From contig NW_020167535.1 in NCBI RefSeq assembly GCF_001641265.1, forward strand, positions 905,901 to 969,900: a stretch of 64,000 nucleotides of DNA, in the 5' to 3' direction. Source of the stretch: Pseudogymnoascus destructans (Eukaryota > Ascomycota > Leotiomycetes > Thelebolales > Thelebolaceae). Each line of letters begins with the position of its first letter. The first letter of the stretch is position 1. The position numbers and the translations under genes were made by a program. Below, in pieces: positions 11,101 through 20,237 of this stretch. Under the pieces are notes generated by a model. That model ran no database searches and was not told the origin of the DNA. It saw nothing but the letters and a program-made list of their open reading frames with translations.

Positions 11101-12143
11101 ATCGATTCGGGCACACCCCGGTATCGATCGTCAGTGACCGCGGACCCCAATTCGTGTCATCCTTCTGGCACGAGTTCTGCCGGATCATCGGCGTCAAGAT
11201 CAAGCTGTCGACAGCCTATCACAAGCAGACCGACGGGCAGACGGAAATCATGAATCGGTATATCGATCAGAGACTGAGGCCCTTCGTATCACATTACCAG
11301 GATAACTGGAGCGAGCTCATTCCCATCATGGATCGGGTGCAAATGACCCTTCCCCATGCCTCGATCGGAATGACCCCCTACCGACTCAAGTACGGAACTG
11401 ATCCGCGCACCAGTTGGGACTGGGAAACCCCGAAAGCCACGACCCCTAGGGAAGTCATGAACCAGAAGGAAGCCAAAGCAGTAGCAAACCGCATGCACTC
11501 CGCATGGATTTACGCAAAGGAGAACATGGCCAAAGCACAAGAGGATATGTCTAAATACGCGAATCGACGCCGACGAGCCATTGACTGGGACGTAGGAGAC
11601 AAGGTTTACCTATCGACCAAGAATCTGAAAAATCACCGCCCTAGCCGTAAGCTGGGGCAACAATGGGTCGGACCCTATACGGTACTGGAACAAATCGGAC
11701 ACGCCTTCCGACTAGACCTACCGAAGGGTTCCCAAATACACGATGTCTTCTCTCCAGACGTACTCATCAAGGCTCTGAATAACCCGCTGCCCGGTCAAGC
11801 AGCGCCTGAGCCAAGCAGCGAAGTCGTAGACGGCCTAGAGGAGTGGGAGGTCGAAAAGATCCTCGCCGTAAGGATCCGGCGAAAACAACTTCAATACCAG
11901 GTATCCTGGGTCGGATACGATCCGGACCCGGAATGGTACCCCGCCTCAAACTTTAAGAACTCCCCCTACAAAATCCGGGAGTTCCACGCGGAGTACCCAA
12001 ACCTGCCAGGACCACCGCAGGACCTACCCGGCTGGATCACGGAATGGGAGACAGGCAAACCAAGCTACGATCACGAGAGGCACGGCAAAGCAGAGGAAAA
12101 CAGCGTCGTTGCTACCTACGACACTAAACTAAACACCCTCTAA
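8121..12143 (+). CDS. Pol polyprotein of element X with C-terminal chromodomain
   Basis: Intact 1340-residue frame, -1 relative to gag and overlapping its end; it is probably expressed as Gag-Pol, and the Met at 8121 need not be a real start. Aspartic protease motif ADTGANGYLVI is near residue 65. RT has YLDD near residue 500, followed by RNase H with the TDSSDG and YTDHRSLEYF motifs. Integrase has an HHCC region (about 865-920) and catalytic DDE residues around 945, 1005 and 1041 (SDRGPQFV, TDGQTE). The chromodomain is at about 1240-1290 (EEWEVEKILAVR ... YQVSWVGYDPDPEWYP). Chromodomains of this class read histone H3 methylation in characterised chromoviruses; that role is inferred here. Confidence 0.95.
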   Translation: MGGGSRTPIGCVPGGKRRGLGKGSFLGLRKCDLRDLDLQELLGGTQFLVDTTLSLNGLGVQTKALADTGANGYLVINKPFALRLSKALQSPIRKLPYSVPIRGFQRKIQSHVSEYIRLHLTVEGRRIYNCPFVLLDLGAQDVIIGRKLFSRFRILLDSAKSWLVWPKEYPPTPSWSKEITLPYHSRETSIRHPSHQSDANRRDAAIHHEDRRRAGGRSMEMKVIISDSGMTTDTAPSTPQIPGVPFLPPAKPVPSFTPVHICEIGANAFHHEMMRSDAEFFQTSLYEIDQIIREKESEEDDETISLIQEKLPPVHRKYTDVFSKLESDKLPPHRVYDHKIQLEAPLPNAFSPLYRQGTKELKATKQYLLENLEKGFIVNSNSPFASPILFVKKADGKLRFCIDYRKLNGLTRNDPYPIPRIDELLGRVSKAKIFTKLDIRQAFHRIRMHPDSEEYTTFRTRYGSYKCKVLPFGLTNGPATYQRYMNDVLMQYLDDFCTAYLDDILIYSEDPTEHIEHVHKVLQRLREAGLQADLKKCEFNVTRTKYLGYILTTSGVEVDPDKIEPLRNWIRPTTVTGVKSYLGFCGFYRQFIRNFGKIAKPLTTITSPSEPFLWTEECENAFEELRRQLLAVQALHHFNPELPTKLETDSSDGVVAGVLSQEHPDQLWYPVSFYSHVLTGHEINWEIHDKELFAIVKAFAKWRPELASVTQRVEVYTDHRSLEYFMTTKVLTAKQVRWMELLSDFNFHITYTAGKNNLKADILSRRDQDLVMQQKVKLDSRARVLLGPARLHPRISAELADSYVASINAIDPPKAQMPFDLIEALCVDNRKSFAETRAKQPLPDGYALADQLLLYKDRLCVNRHTELCMKLIREAHDQVSTAHPSGRKTYQLLAQKYRWVGMEADCIRYVRNCATCRLSHTNVTKQQGFLHPLPVPDYPMQHLTMDFKEFPRDKHGYDSILVFMDRLGKSSVTIPCYKTTDARQMAQLFIEWIYRFGHTPVSIVSDRGPQFVSSFWHEFCRIIGVKIKLSTAYHKQTDGQTEIMNRYIDQRLRPFVSHYQDNWSELIPIMDRVQMTLPHASIGMTPYRLKYGTDPRTSWDWETPKATTPREVMNQKEAKAVANRMHSAWIYAKENMAKAQEDMSKYANRRRRAIDWDVGDKVYLSTKNLKNHRPSRKLGQQWVGPYTVLEQIGHAFRLDLPKGSQIHDVFSPDVLIKALNNPLPGQAAPEPSSEVVDGLEEWEVEKILAVRIRRKQLQYQVSWVGYDPDPEWYPASNFKNSPYKIREFHAEYPNLPGPPQDLPGWITEWETGKPSYDHERHGKAEENSVVATYDTKLNTL

Positions 12144-12298
12144 GCCAGGGCACCCTCAGAGCCGTAGCCCTTGCGGAAGCCACCCTTCCCAAACGTCTCA
12201 CCGGCGTCGCAACAAGCGGCTACCACCATGAGAGACGAAGGGTCGAAGTGACCCCACGCGAAAGACCACGCCCGAGTTCCCTCCGGCACAGGGCCCGT

Positions 12299-13051
12299 TC
12301 ACCCAATCGGGTTCTCCCCATTCCCCTCCTCCTCCTCCCCCCTCTTCCTCTTCCCGCCATTGCGGGGAGCCACCGCAACAGCCCCGGCCAACTTCCCCAC
12401 CGCCTTCTCCACCTTCGCGACCGCAGTCGCCACGAAGCTCACCTCCTTCCCCACCTTGTTGGTGGTTTTATCCACCGTCCCCAGCAAGGAGACGGCGCGG
12501 GCCTGCCCCGCGAGGAGCTTCCCCGTATCCTCCTTCAACCCCTCCACCGCGGCGGCGAGGTCCTACCTAGGAGTCAGACCCAGAACAAGAACAACAGAAA
12601 GGGGAAAACTTACCTTGATGGCAGCGAGGGTGGCCAGCCCCTGAATGTACTGCGCCCCCTCAAAGGGGGAGCGCAGGGCCGGCATGGCGGCGCTGGAGAG
12701 GTCGGCCACGCGCGCGACCTCCTTGTAGGTCTTGAGGGTGGTGGCCGGGACGGGAGGGGTGGCCGCTTCGGCGGCGACGATGGCGGCATATTCCTCCTCG
12801 AGGAACCAGAGAATCTATCCCCCAGAAAGTCAGCACAGGAAACCAACCACCAGACCGAACAGCACCCGAGAACTCACCGGCACACATGGTGCCTTCTGCT
12901 TCACGCAGTAGGCGCACTTGGAGCTTTTCTCGCTCCAAACGCACTCGTGCTCCATGGGAGCATCGTCGGGTGTCCCAATACGGCGCACGCATCTCATACA
13001 GAGGACGCGGTACGCAGCCGGGAGGGCCCCGGGGGGCAGCAGGACGGGCAT
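12299..13051 (-). CDS. Spliced antisense gene in element X: six-Cys cluster plus helical protein
   Basis: Lies between pol and the 3' LTR, opposite to pol and convergent with it. Three exons are readable: 12878-13051, 12614-12814 and 12299-12562. Introns are 12815-12877 (GTGAGT...GATAG) and 12563-12613 (GTAAGT...GTAG), both phase 0. They join without stops into 212 residues. Exon 1 has cysteines spaced C-x2-C-x15-C-x8-C-x2-C-x6-C (LCMRC, HEC, SSKCAYC, APC), close to a Zn2Cys6 cluster with an enlarged first loop. Exons 2-3 are Ala/Glu/Lys-rich helix, ending in a basic then acidic tail (GGKRKRGEEEEG). A further 5' exon is possible. Element C has an analogous gene at 28577-29011. Function unknown; DNA or RNA binding is only a guess. 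Confidence 0.7.
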
Positions 13052-13580
13052 CTTCGCGAAAAGGTTTCCTACAAAACCGTCAGCCCCAAGCCCAGAAGTT
13101 ATCACCTACGCGTCGGCGCGCAATCATCACCTACTCGGTCATCTGGTTTGTTTTGTTTCCTATGAAACAATCAGATTAGTATACAGTATACGAACAAGAG
13201 GGGCTACTTACTGGATTCGGGAGGTGGGTTCGTAGGCGGTGTTGTTGTAAAAAGAAGCCTTCGAATCCTGGGTGGAATCGGTTGCTCCATAACAACCGCT
13301 TAGAACAATGAATTTCTGAGGAGTAGTAGCGCGCGCACAGTAACTAAGAAACTTGCGACGCGCAACACCACAACTGGATACTATACGGTGCCAACTCGGA
13401 CCTCAACAATCTGCTTTTATTAGGAACAAAGCACGCTCCGCGATCCATCCCACGGACGCATTCAGCACCACGATCTTCGAACAAAGACTACCTAGACCAT
13501 ACCGACACTCGGCTACCATTCGGTCGGCACACGGAGCCACGCGCTTTGAGGACAAAGCACTCTCTCAAGGGGGGGGGTAA
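13052..13580. other. Element X 3' noncoding region and polypurine tract
   Basis: Presumed promoter side of the antisense gene plus the 3' untranslated part of X. A run of nine or so G residues (about 13569-13577) precedes the 3' LTR by a few bases and fits the plus-strand priming tract. No other gene seen. Confidence 0.55.
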
Positions 13581-13893
13581 TGTAAGGATGCCTCCTTACA
13601 CGGGGTACCCTCGGACCCGTAAGACAACGCGGAATAGGCGACATAGTAGTATAGCAGCATAGATGTTCTAGGGTCGGGGTCGATTCGGGCGGCAGACGGG
13701 AGTGGATCTACCGGTACGCTAAGGCCTAGCCGAGTCGGACCCCATTTAGGTACATAAGGGGTAGGAAGCTATAAGCTCCCCTTTCATCTTTTTTGTATCC
13801 TTCGTAGTAGACCTATAGGATAGAATACAGCATCACCTCCGACTCGCACTCCCATATGCACCTACGGAGAGCCGTATTCCCTGTGTCCTTACA
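13581..13893 (+). repeat. 3' LTR of element X (313 bp)
   Basis: Same ends as the 5' LTR and one visible mismatch to it. Followed directly by the AACAC target duplication at 13894-13898. Confidence 0.95.
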
Positions 13894-13898
13894 AACAC

Positions 13899-14125
13899 CT
13901 CCGTAGGCTGGTTGGTGGCTGAAACTACAGTGGCTGATCCCTGCAGCGTGCCCAGAGTGCTGGCTTGTGGTGGAGTGTAAGGAAATAGAATTGGAAATGG
14001 AGGGGTGGGATGTATATGAGATCGAACGTTGTTGTGATGGCCGTGAAGTCGTGAAGGCGAAAGAAGGTTAGGAAGGCGTAAAACAGGCGTGGGGTGAGAA
14101 TAAATAATCATAATAATCATGACTA
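13899..14125. other. Pre-insertion sequence right of X
   Basis: Removing X joins 6207 to 13899 and restores a short open frame (ATG at 6198, stop near 13992) on the plus strand, and part of a longer open frame on the minus strand. Neither is recognisable, so I do not call a gene. Confidence 0.3.
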
Positions 14126-14549
14126 ACGTACATGTATAACGAACCGGCCAAACAAGCGAACCGGCCAATCCATTTTACACCTTAAATCACGAATTTCATA
14201 ACTTAATATCTCAACAACCCTTTAATAATAAGTTATAAAAATATGTACTTAGCCTTTTATAAGCATTTAAAGTACTCTATTTGATTTTTAAAGCAATTAG
14301 TATTGTAGTTATTAAGATATTGAGTTTTAGCCCCCACTTTTGACCTAATTCTTAGTATCTTAATAACTACAATACTAATTGCTTTAAAAATCAAATAGAG
14401 TACTTTAAATGCTTATAAAAGGCTAAGTACATATTTTTATAACTTATTATTAAAGGGTTGTTGAGATATTAAGTTATGAAATTCGTGATTTAAGGTGTAA
14501 AATGGATTGGCCGGTTCGCTTGTTTGGCCGGTTCGTTATACATGTACGT
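14126..14549. mobile_element. Palindromic MITE of the ACGTACATGTA (Fot/pogo) terminus group
   Basis: A 424-bp fold-back element whose two arms of about 195 bp read as perfect or near-perfect inverted copies around a roughly 35-base loop centred near 14337. It begins ACGTACATGTATAACG, ends with the inverse, and is flanked by TA (14124-14125 and 14550-14551), the mariner/pogo target. It has no coding capacity. The first 13 bases match the Fot-like elements at 14803 and 43719, and the following repeat (GAACCGGCCAAACAAGC) has the same layout as their GAAAGCGCCAAACAAGC, so it is probably moved by a related transposase. Confidence 0.9.
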
Positions 14550-14551
14550 TA

Positions 14552-14802
14552 TTCGAATAGTCAAATATTACATAAGCATGATTATTCATAATCATGAATA
14601 TTCATGATTATGATTATGAGTTTTTATGAACTCTCTAGAAGTTTGTAGAAGTTTGTAGAATTCTCGAGAAACATTTCGTTTTTCTTATCTTATCTTATCA
14701 CTTATCTAAACTATACCCAATTAGGTAATAACTAAGCCTAATAAAGTATAGATTATAGTCATGATTATAATCATGATTATGATTAACTAACGTACATGTA
14801 TA
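14552..14802. repeat. AT-rich palindromic spacer between MITE and Fot copy 1
   Basis: Dominated by CATGATTATAATCATGATTAT-type self-complementary repeats. At 14789-14801 there is an extra ACGTACATGTATA, apparently the end of a lost element of the same group into which Fot copy 1 inserted. Confidence 0.5.
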
Positions 14803-16661
14803 ACGTACATGTATAGCGAAAGCGCCAAACAAGCGAAAGCGCCAAAATGATGCGGTGACCAAACCCCCCAACTAAATGTTAAATTCCTCAACAACAAAAC
14901 ATGCCCCATAAAAACGATGAAAGCCAATTAGTGCTAGCTATCCAGGCTATGCAAAGCGACCCAAAGTTACGCCTTCGAGTTGCTGCTAGGATCTATTCTG
15001 TGGACCACCGCAAGCTAGGTCGTCGTCTAGATGGTGTACCTTCACGACGCGATATCCAAGCCAACTCACGGAAATTAACTAACCTAGAGGAGTCCGTCCT
15101 TGTTCAGTATATACTCGACCTAGCTGCCAAAGGGTTTCCTCCTCGGCTGTCTGTTGTTGAAGATATGGCAAGTCGACTACTTGCAACACGCGACGCGTCA
15201 CGCGTTGGGTCGCGTTGGGCTTCAAACTTTGTTAAGCGGCGTGTAGAGCTCCAGACACGCTTTCAGCGCAAATACGACTACCAGAGGGCTAAGTGCGAAG
15301 ATCCAGAAGTTATTAATGGCTGGTTTGAGCTTGTGCGTAACACAATTGCGAAATATGGTATTGATGAAGCAGATATCTACAACTTTGATGAGACTGGGTT
15401 TATGATGGGCGTTATCTCAACTGCTATGGTTGTAACAAGCTCAGACGGGCGGGCAAAAGCAAAGAAGGTACAGCCTGGTAATCGGGAATGGGTTACAGTA
15501 ATCCAAGGCGTTAGTTCTCAAGGTTGGGCAGTACCACCATTTATCATTGTTGCAGGCAAAAACCACCTTACATCTTGGTATGAGAATAGTGGATTTTCAA
15601 GCGATTGGGTGATTTCTGTTACTGAAAATGGCTGGACTACAAACGAGAGAGGCATGGATTGGATTCAGCACTTTGAGAAGCATACAAAGGCCCGGAGTGT
15701 TGGTGGTTATCGCTTGTTAGTCCTTGATGGTCATGAGAGCCACCACTCAGATGAGTTTGAGGAGTACTGCAAGGAACACAACATTATTACGCTTTGTATG
15801 CCTGCTCACTCTTCTCATCTACTCCAGCCACTTGATGTTGGCTGTTTCGGCCCGTTAAAGCAGGCCTATGGTCGGCAAATTGAAGATATGATGCAGGCTC
15901 ATATTTCTCATATTACAAAGGATGACTTCTTTCCTGCCTTCCACACTGCATTTAACACTACAATGACGGAAAGTAACATTTGAGGCGGGTTCCGAGGGGC
16001 AGGGCTTCTTCCATTTGACCCTGAGAGAGTGATATCTACACTTGATCTTAAGTTAAGGACACCAACGCCTCCAAGCTCCCGCCCAGGTACTGCTCAACCT
16101 TGGGTTTCTCAGACACCAAACAACCCAATTGAAGCTATGTCACAGTCTACATTTATTAAAACTCGGATTTCACGCCATCAAAATAGCTCTCCAACCTCAA
16201 TCTATGCAGCTGTTGACCAGTTTACAAAGGGTGCATCGCAATAATGCATCAATTAGCACTGCTAAAGGGAGAGAACCAAAACCTACGACAGGCAAATGAA
16301 GTACTAAGCAAGCGCCGGAGAGCTAGGAAAACACGACTACAGCAAGGAGGATCACTTAGTCAACAAGGGGCGCAAGAGCTACAGGATGAGAGGGATGTTG
16401 TGCAGCAGGTAGAGCAGGAAATAAGGGCAAGCCGTGGTTGGAAGCCAAGGGAAGAAACCCGTGCCCGTCGCTGTGGCAAGTGTGGTGAGACTGGGCACAA
16501 TGCGCGCACGTGTCAGATTGTAATAGACACCTCTGAGGAAGAGGACTCCGAGTAGTTTCAATTGATTTCTAATGTTGTGGTAGATTTATCGCAATGTTTG
16601 TCGTGAGGGTAGATAATTTTGGCGCTTTCGCTTGTTTGGCGCTTTCGCTATACATGTACGT
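14803..16661 (+). mobile_element. Fot1/pogo-like DNA transposon, copy 1
   Basis: 1859 bp with inverted ends ACGTACATGTATAGCGAAAGCGCC..., flanked by TA on both sides (14801-14802 and 16662-16663). Subterminal direct repeats GCGAAAGCGCCAAACAAGCGAAAGCGCC lie at both ends. Copy 2 (43719-45578, minus) is 1860 bp and nearly identical. Confidence 0.93.
14901..16555 (+). pseudogene. Fot1/pogo transposase (DDE_1 type), copy 1
   Basis: The first frame (14901-15983, 360 residues) holds the N-terminal HTH/CENP-B-like DNA-binding region (about 1-120) and the catalytic core: DETGFMMG, LDGHESHHSDE and LLQPLDVGCFGPLK carry the three Asp residues. A TGA at 15981-15983 ends it; the same frame reopens (GGFRGAGLLPFDPE) to about 16240. 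There a 1-bp deletion relative to copy 2 (CAATAATG versus CAAATAATG) shifts the frame. The tail ends in a CCHC knuckle, CGKCGETGHNARTC. The TGA is shared with copy 2, so it predates or accompanies their spread; the deletion is private to copy 1. The 360-residue product could still be catalytic. Confidence 0.88.
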
Positions 16662-16663
16662 TA

Positions 16664-17133
16664 CATAATCATGATTATAATTGATTTTCTAACCCTGTTG
16701 GATAATATCCAGGATAGTAAATCCCCGTGATGAAAATAGGATGTGAAATCGCATAGCGAGTAATTGGAATGACCGTCGAGGCGTATAATAGATTGCTGTA
16801 ATGAAAAACAGGTCGTAAAACCAGATAACAAATCGTTGAAAGTGCCATCAAAGCGCAAAATAGACCATAGTGCCGTGCGAAAACGGCCGTAAAATCATAA
16901 CGAGCCGACGAGCTGAGAATAAAAACCCCAACTCATCAAAACGTTACGAATAGTCAACGGAGAAAACCCAAGCCCTAAAAGGTTGGCTCTCACATCGACG
17001 TGGTCCCTTGACCACAATAGCGCCAGCTCATCCAGTTCACCGAGCTGAAGGCCGACAAACGTATGCATAGGCGATGTCCGTGGACAGCCTTAACCCCTGG
17101 AGACGCGCATGTGGCGCATCTAGGGGGGCGGGA
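16664..17133. other. 3' flank of the DUF6590-like gene, no gene seen
   Basis: Contains the 3' side of the minus-strand gene that follows and low-complexity AT sequence. No open frame resembling a known family. Confidence 0.35.
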
Positions 17134-18771
17134 CTAGTAATGGTATCCCATGTTATTTGGATGGAGACCCTCCTCCTCCTCCTCCTCATTCATCCTGCCG
17201 CCCACTGGGGAATCTGCATCACCAAAGATCCTATTAAATGTCGCCTTAAACTCCTCATGAGAGTCCTTGTGGATCTTTCCGATAAAGCAGACTTTAACAT
17301 TATGCTCGACTGTGTACAACTTGGCGTAGTTAAGCCGAGATTCCCGTTCGAGCACGTGTTGCGGAGCTGTTGGGTCGACGCGGATGGGTGTGTTTAACAG
17401 GGGGTCCTCGCCTTCAATTTCCCTGGGGGGGTTTCGTGGGTTCTTGGACGATTTAACCGTGTAGATTATAGCATGGTGTTCTGGTTTGACACCTGGTTTG
17501 GTTGTGGCCCGTCGTCCATATGTGAGGATTGGGCTTTGGATGGTCAGTGGGGTTGAGGGGTTGGGGGTGGAAGACGCACAGGCAGATAGAATGGCCCTCT
17601 TGAACTCTGCAAACAACAAAGCGTCGGATCGAGGTATATGCTAGTTCCGCTGCATACCTAGTTTGGCTGACCAAACTCAGGTTACTGATGTTTCCCCTTT
17701 CACGCCCGTTTCCATTGCCATCAGGCTCAGTCCACACAACTTTGAACACCTAGTCGTTATTAGCAGCCAAAACAGACCATCTGAGCAGGAGACGTACACA
17801 TCCTCGCTGAAATCTCTTGGATCCGTGGCATTTAAATTCTAATTGGTGTTAGCACAGCAAGCCCGACGTATACGATAGACAACTTGCCTTCCCAAAGTTT
17901 CAGTTGCGGTAAAGAGTCAGTCATCGTATCCTTTGCTTTAATGCGGCCGCTATTCGTGTCACTACCATTTCCGCAGCCTCTCCGGCTACGGTGCGAGTTG
18001 TTCGCAGGTCCGGTTGGGACCCGTCCTCTGGCATTCGAATTGGTAGGCTGGGCAGTGCTGGCATAGGATTGGGTTGCGGGGTTGCCTGCCTCATAGATGG
18101 TGCTTGGCCTGTATTTGGTGGAACCGTAATATGAGCCTGCTGAGTTCTGGGACAAGGCAGTTCCAGATCGGGGCTTTCCGTAACTGGCAACAGAATAAGC
18201 TGGGTATGTATGGCCCTGGGGTGCAATGTTTTCAGATAGAGCCATGCCAATCTCGGATGCATTGGGATCATACGTCTGGGCCTCAGGGCCGGGGGCGGTA
18301 GCTGTGAACATACTACTGTGGTCACCATTTGGCCTCTGGGGGTATGGAGACGAGTTTGGGCTGGAAGAATAAAGCAGATAACTTGCTGATCTCCCATTGG
18401 AGAGCTGGGGCGATTGAGATTCGATGTCACTCGAAGACGGCAACATATGTTCCTCCTGAGCAGCATCTTCATCTCCCTCAGCCTCGGGCTCATCCGGAGA
18501 AAGACTGGTCTGGGCCATGCGTTCTTCTAGGCCTACTGGCTGTGCTTCAGGAGGGTCACATAGCCCCCCATCCATAGTTTCCAGCTCTTGGTAGAGTTAG
18601 CATCCGCAGAGAACCTAATAACTCAAAGGTCGATGAGCCACCCTTACCTCCATCTGTAAATCGAGAGTTGACATAGCACCCTTTATCATAGTCATACTGC
18701 CATCCGAGCCAGCCAGTAGAGGCCGTCCTTGTACGACTTGTACGGCTCTTCTTCGATTTATCCTTGCCCAT
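17134..18771 (-). CDS. DUF6590-like host protein (five exons)
   Basis: Exons on the minus strand: 18648-18771, 17888-18586, 17798-17838, 17580-17749, 17134-17533, giving 477 residues. Introns (61, 49, 48 and 46 bp) have GTAAGG, GCAAGT, GTACGT and GTGCGT donors with CTAAC-like branches. All junctions keep frame. The N-terminus (residues 1-42) has the Trp/Tyr-rich motif GWLGWQYDYDKGCYVNSR. The middle (about 43-270) is Ser/Pro/Gln-rich and looks disordered. The C-terminal domain (about 275-450) matches my memory of fungal DUF6590: VFKVVWTEPDG, IRRFVVCRVQEGHSICL, TYGRRATTKPGV and YAKLYTVEHNVKVCFIGKI. The splice choices were guided by this pattern. Molecular role unknown. The end carries a Glu run. 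Confidence 0.72.
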
Positions 18772-18832
18772 GTCCGTTGGTGAGAGAAGGGAGAGTGTGA
18801 TAATAAATGCAAATAGTGAGGTGTATAGTTTC

Positions 18833-19147
18833 TCAGATGGAGATATGAGAGACGATCCACCCTACGGGGAAAAGGGCTGCTTTAAGTGCCTCTGCACACC
18901 ATCTCGTCAGATCATTTGCGGATTGAGGCTCTTTCGAATCTCCCCCGTGTCGCAAAGGACGGAACGAGCCTCTGGAGATCGCGCCACACGTGTGGTATGT
19001 ACGACACCCTCCCGTGCCTTCACGCAACCACCTTCGCTTTGGCCGATTAATGCTGGTCCTCTGATACTGCGGGGAAGGAGATAGGCCGTAGGTGCCCGAC
19101 CCGATTCTGACAACACCCTGGGATGTTTGCTGTTGCTGTTTGCTCAC
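18833..19147 (-). CDS. Possible small ORF upstream of the DUF6590-like gene
   Basis: A 104-residue ATG frame on the same strand as the downstream gene, 61 bp away. Gln-rich start (MSKQQQQTSQG) and basic middle; no recognised domain. Could be an upstream ORF, an unrecognised exon or chance. Listed only because it is the longest frame here. Confidence 0.2.
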   Translation of the reverse strand: MSKQQQQTSQGVVRIGSGTYGLSPSPQYQRTSINRPKRRWLREGTGGCRTYHTCGAISRGSFRPLRHGGDSKEPQSANDLTRWCAEALKAALFPVGWIVSHISI

Positions 19148-20237
19148 ATGGTAGATAGAGAGAAGAGGGTGTTGAGCTCACGCTAATGCATGCAAGCAGT
19201 AAGCTTCAGGCCCATGAAGAGAAGGTTGGGCAACGACGTAGGGCACATACTATACCCAAGTATGGTTGGAGATGTTGGAGGAGGTAGTGATATAGTAAGA
19301 AGTGTGGGGGAGTGAGGTAGGGATATAGGAGAGCGAGCGTGCATGCAATATTGCGTGGATGCATAAAGTACATTATGTGTTATGTAGATGTGTTAGACGT
19401 TAGATGTGTTAAGATGTGTTAGTTAGGCATATTTAGCATAAGTTAAGATGACCCAAGGAGGCAGGCCGGCCGCTGCGGGACGTGGACGAAGAGCGGGCGG
19501 GTGATTCCCGTACACCCACTCGAGATTAACCAATAGAGAACATTATAAGTTAACTTGAGATCTTTTCAAATTAGATTATGGCGGAGGGCCAATGGATAAT
19601 TCGTATTTTGTAGGGACACCCTTGCTCACCGGTCGGCAGCAAAATGTTTGAAGCATTACAGGTATAAAGTACACGACGCTCGACGCATTGCTAGCCGATA
19701 TCATCTATCGAGAAATAATATGTATTAGTTAGTATAATTCTGTACTACAGTGCCTCATCATGACAAGCAGATAGTCACCTGGGCTGCTTGGAACGACAAC
19801 CAACGGAAGAACGAAGGGTCCACGAAAGGCGGGCAGACCGGTGTGGCAGTGACGGGGTTCATGCCCTTGCAAAGTTTCCATTCACCCTCCGTCCGCGGAA
19901 GTAATGGATCGGAGGCTCTTCCTCTTCTTGGATGAATAGCATACCTTCATAATCACGTAAGGCAACGGGGTTCGAGACACATCTCCCCCTGTTAGAACAG
20001 AGTGCCGCGACGATCCTACGCCCTCAGATTTCCACTGTCCGCCTCGTCTAGTTGTGTCGTCCAGGAGTCACGTCTATGTTTCGATCCTGCTGCTTGCCCA
20101 TCATTCTGGCTACGTGTCTTCTGTTGAACAAAAGTTGCTGTGCTGCCTCCGGATCAGGGCGGATCACTTGAATGGCTTCATGTAAGACCTGGTGGTGCAC
20201 AGTCGTACGTTGACCCCATCGCAACCACAGAAACAAA
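19148..20237. other. Intergenic region, no gene seen
   Basis: Includes a low-complexity T/G-rich stretch (about 19260-19440, repeated GTTAGATGTGTTA) and, beyond, sequence without a supported frame. Probably contains the promoter of the gene starting at 20238. Confidence 0.4.

Larger units (their letters stand above)
6208..13893 (+). mobile_element. Complete Ty3/gypsy element X with antisense accessory gene
   Basis: A 7686-bp element flanked by a perfect 5-bp target duplication AACAC (6203-6207 and 13894-13898). LTRs of 313 bp (6208-6520 and 13581-13893) differ at one visible position (T/G near 6338 / 13719), so the insertion is recent. Order: LTR, gag, pol ending in a chromodomain, an antisense spliced gene, a G-run polypurine tract just before the 3' LTR (about 13569-13577), LTR. 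Both main frames are open. A relative, element B, is found decayed and split at 25626-28070 and 48754-51794. Confidence 0.95.

Noticed and set aside
12248..13165. 305-codon plus-strand frame behind X pol
   Set aside because: Arg/Pro/His-rich shadow of the GC-rich spliced antisense gene; no domain.
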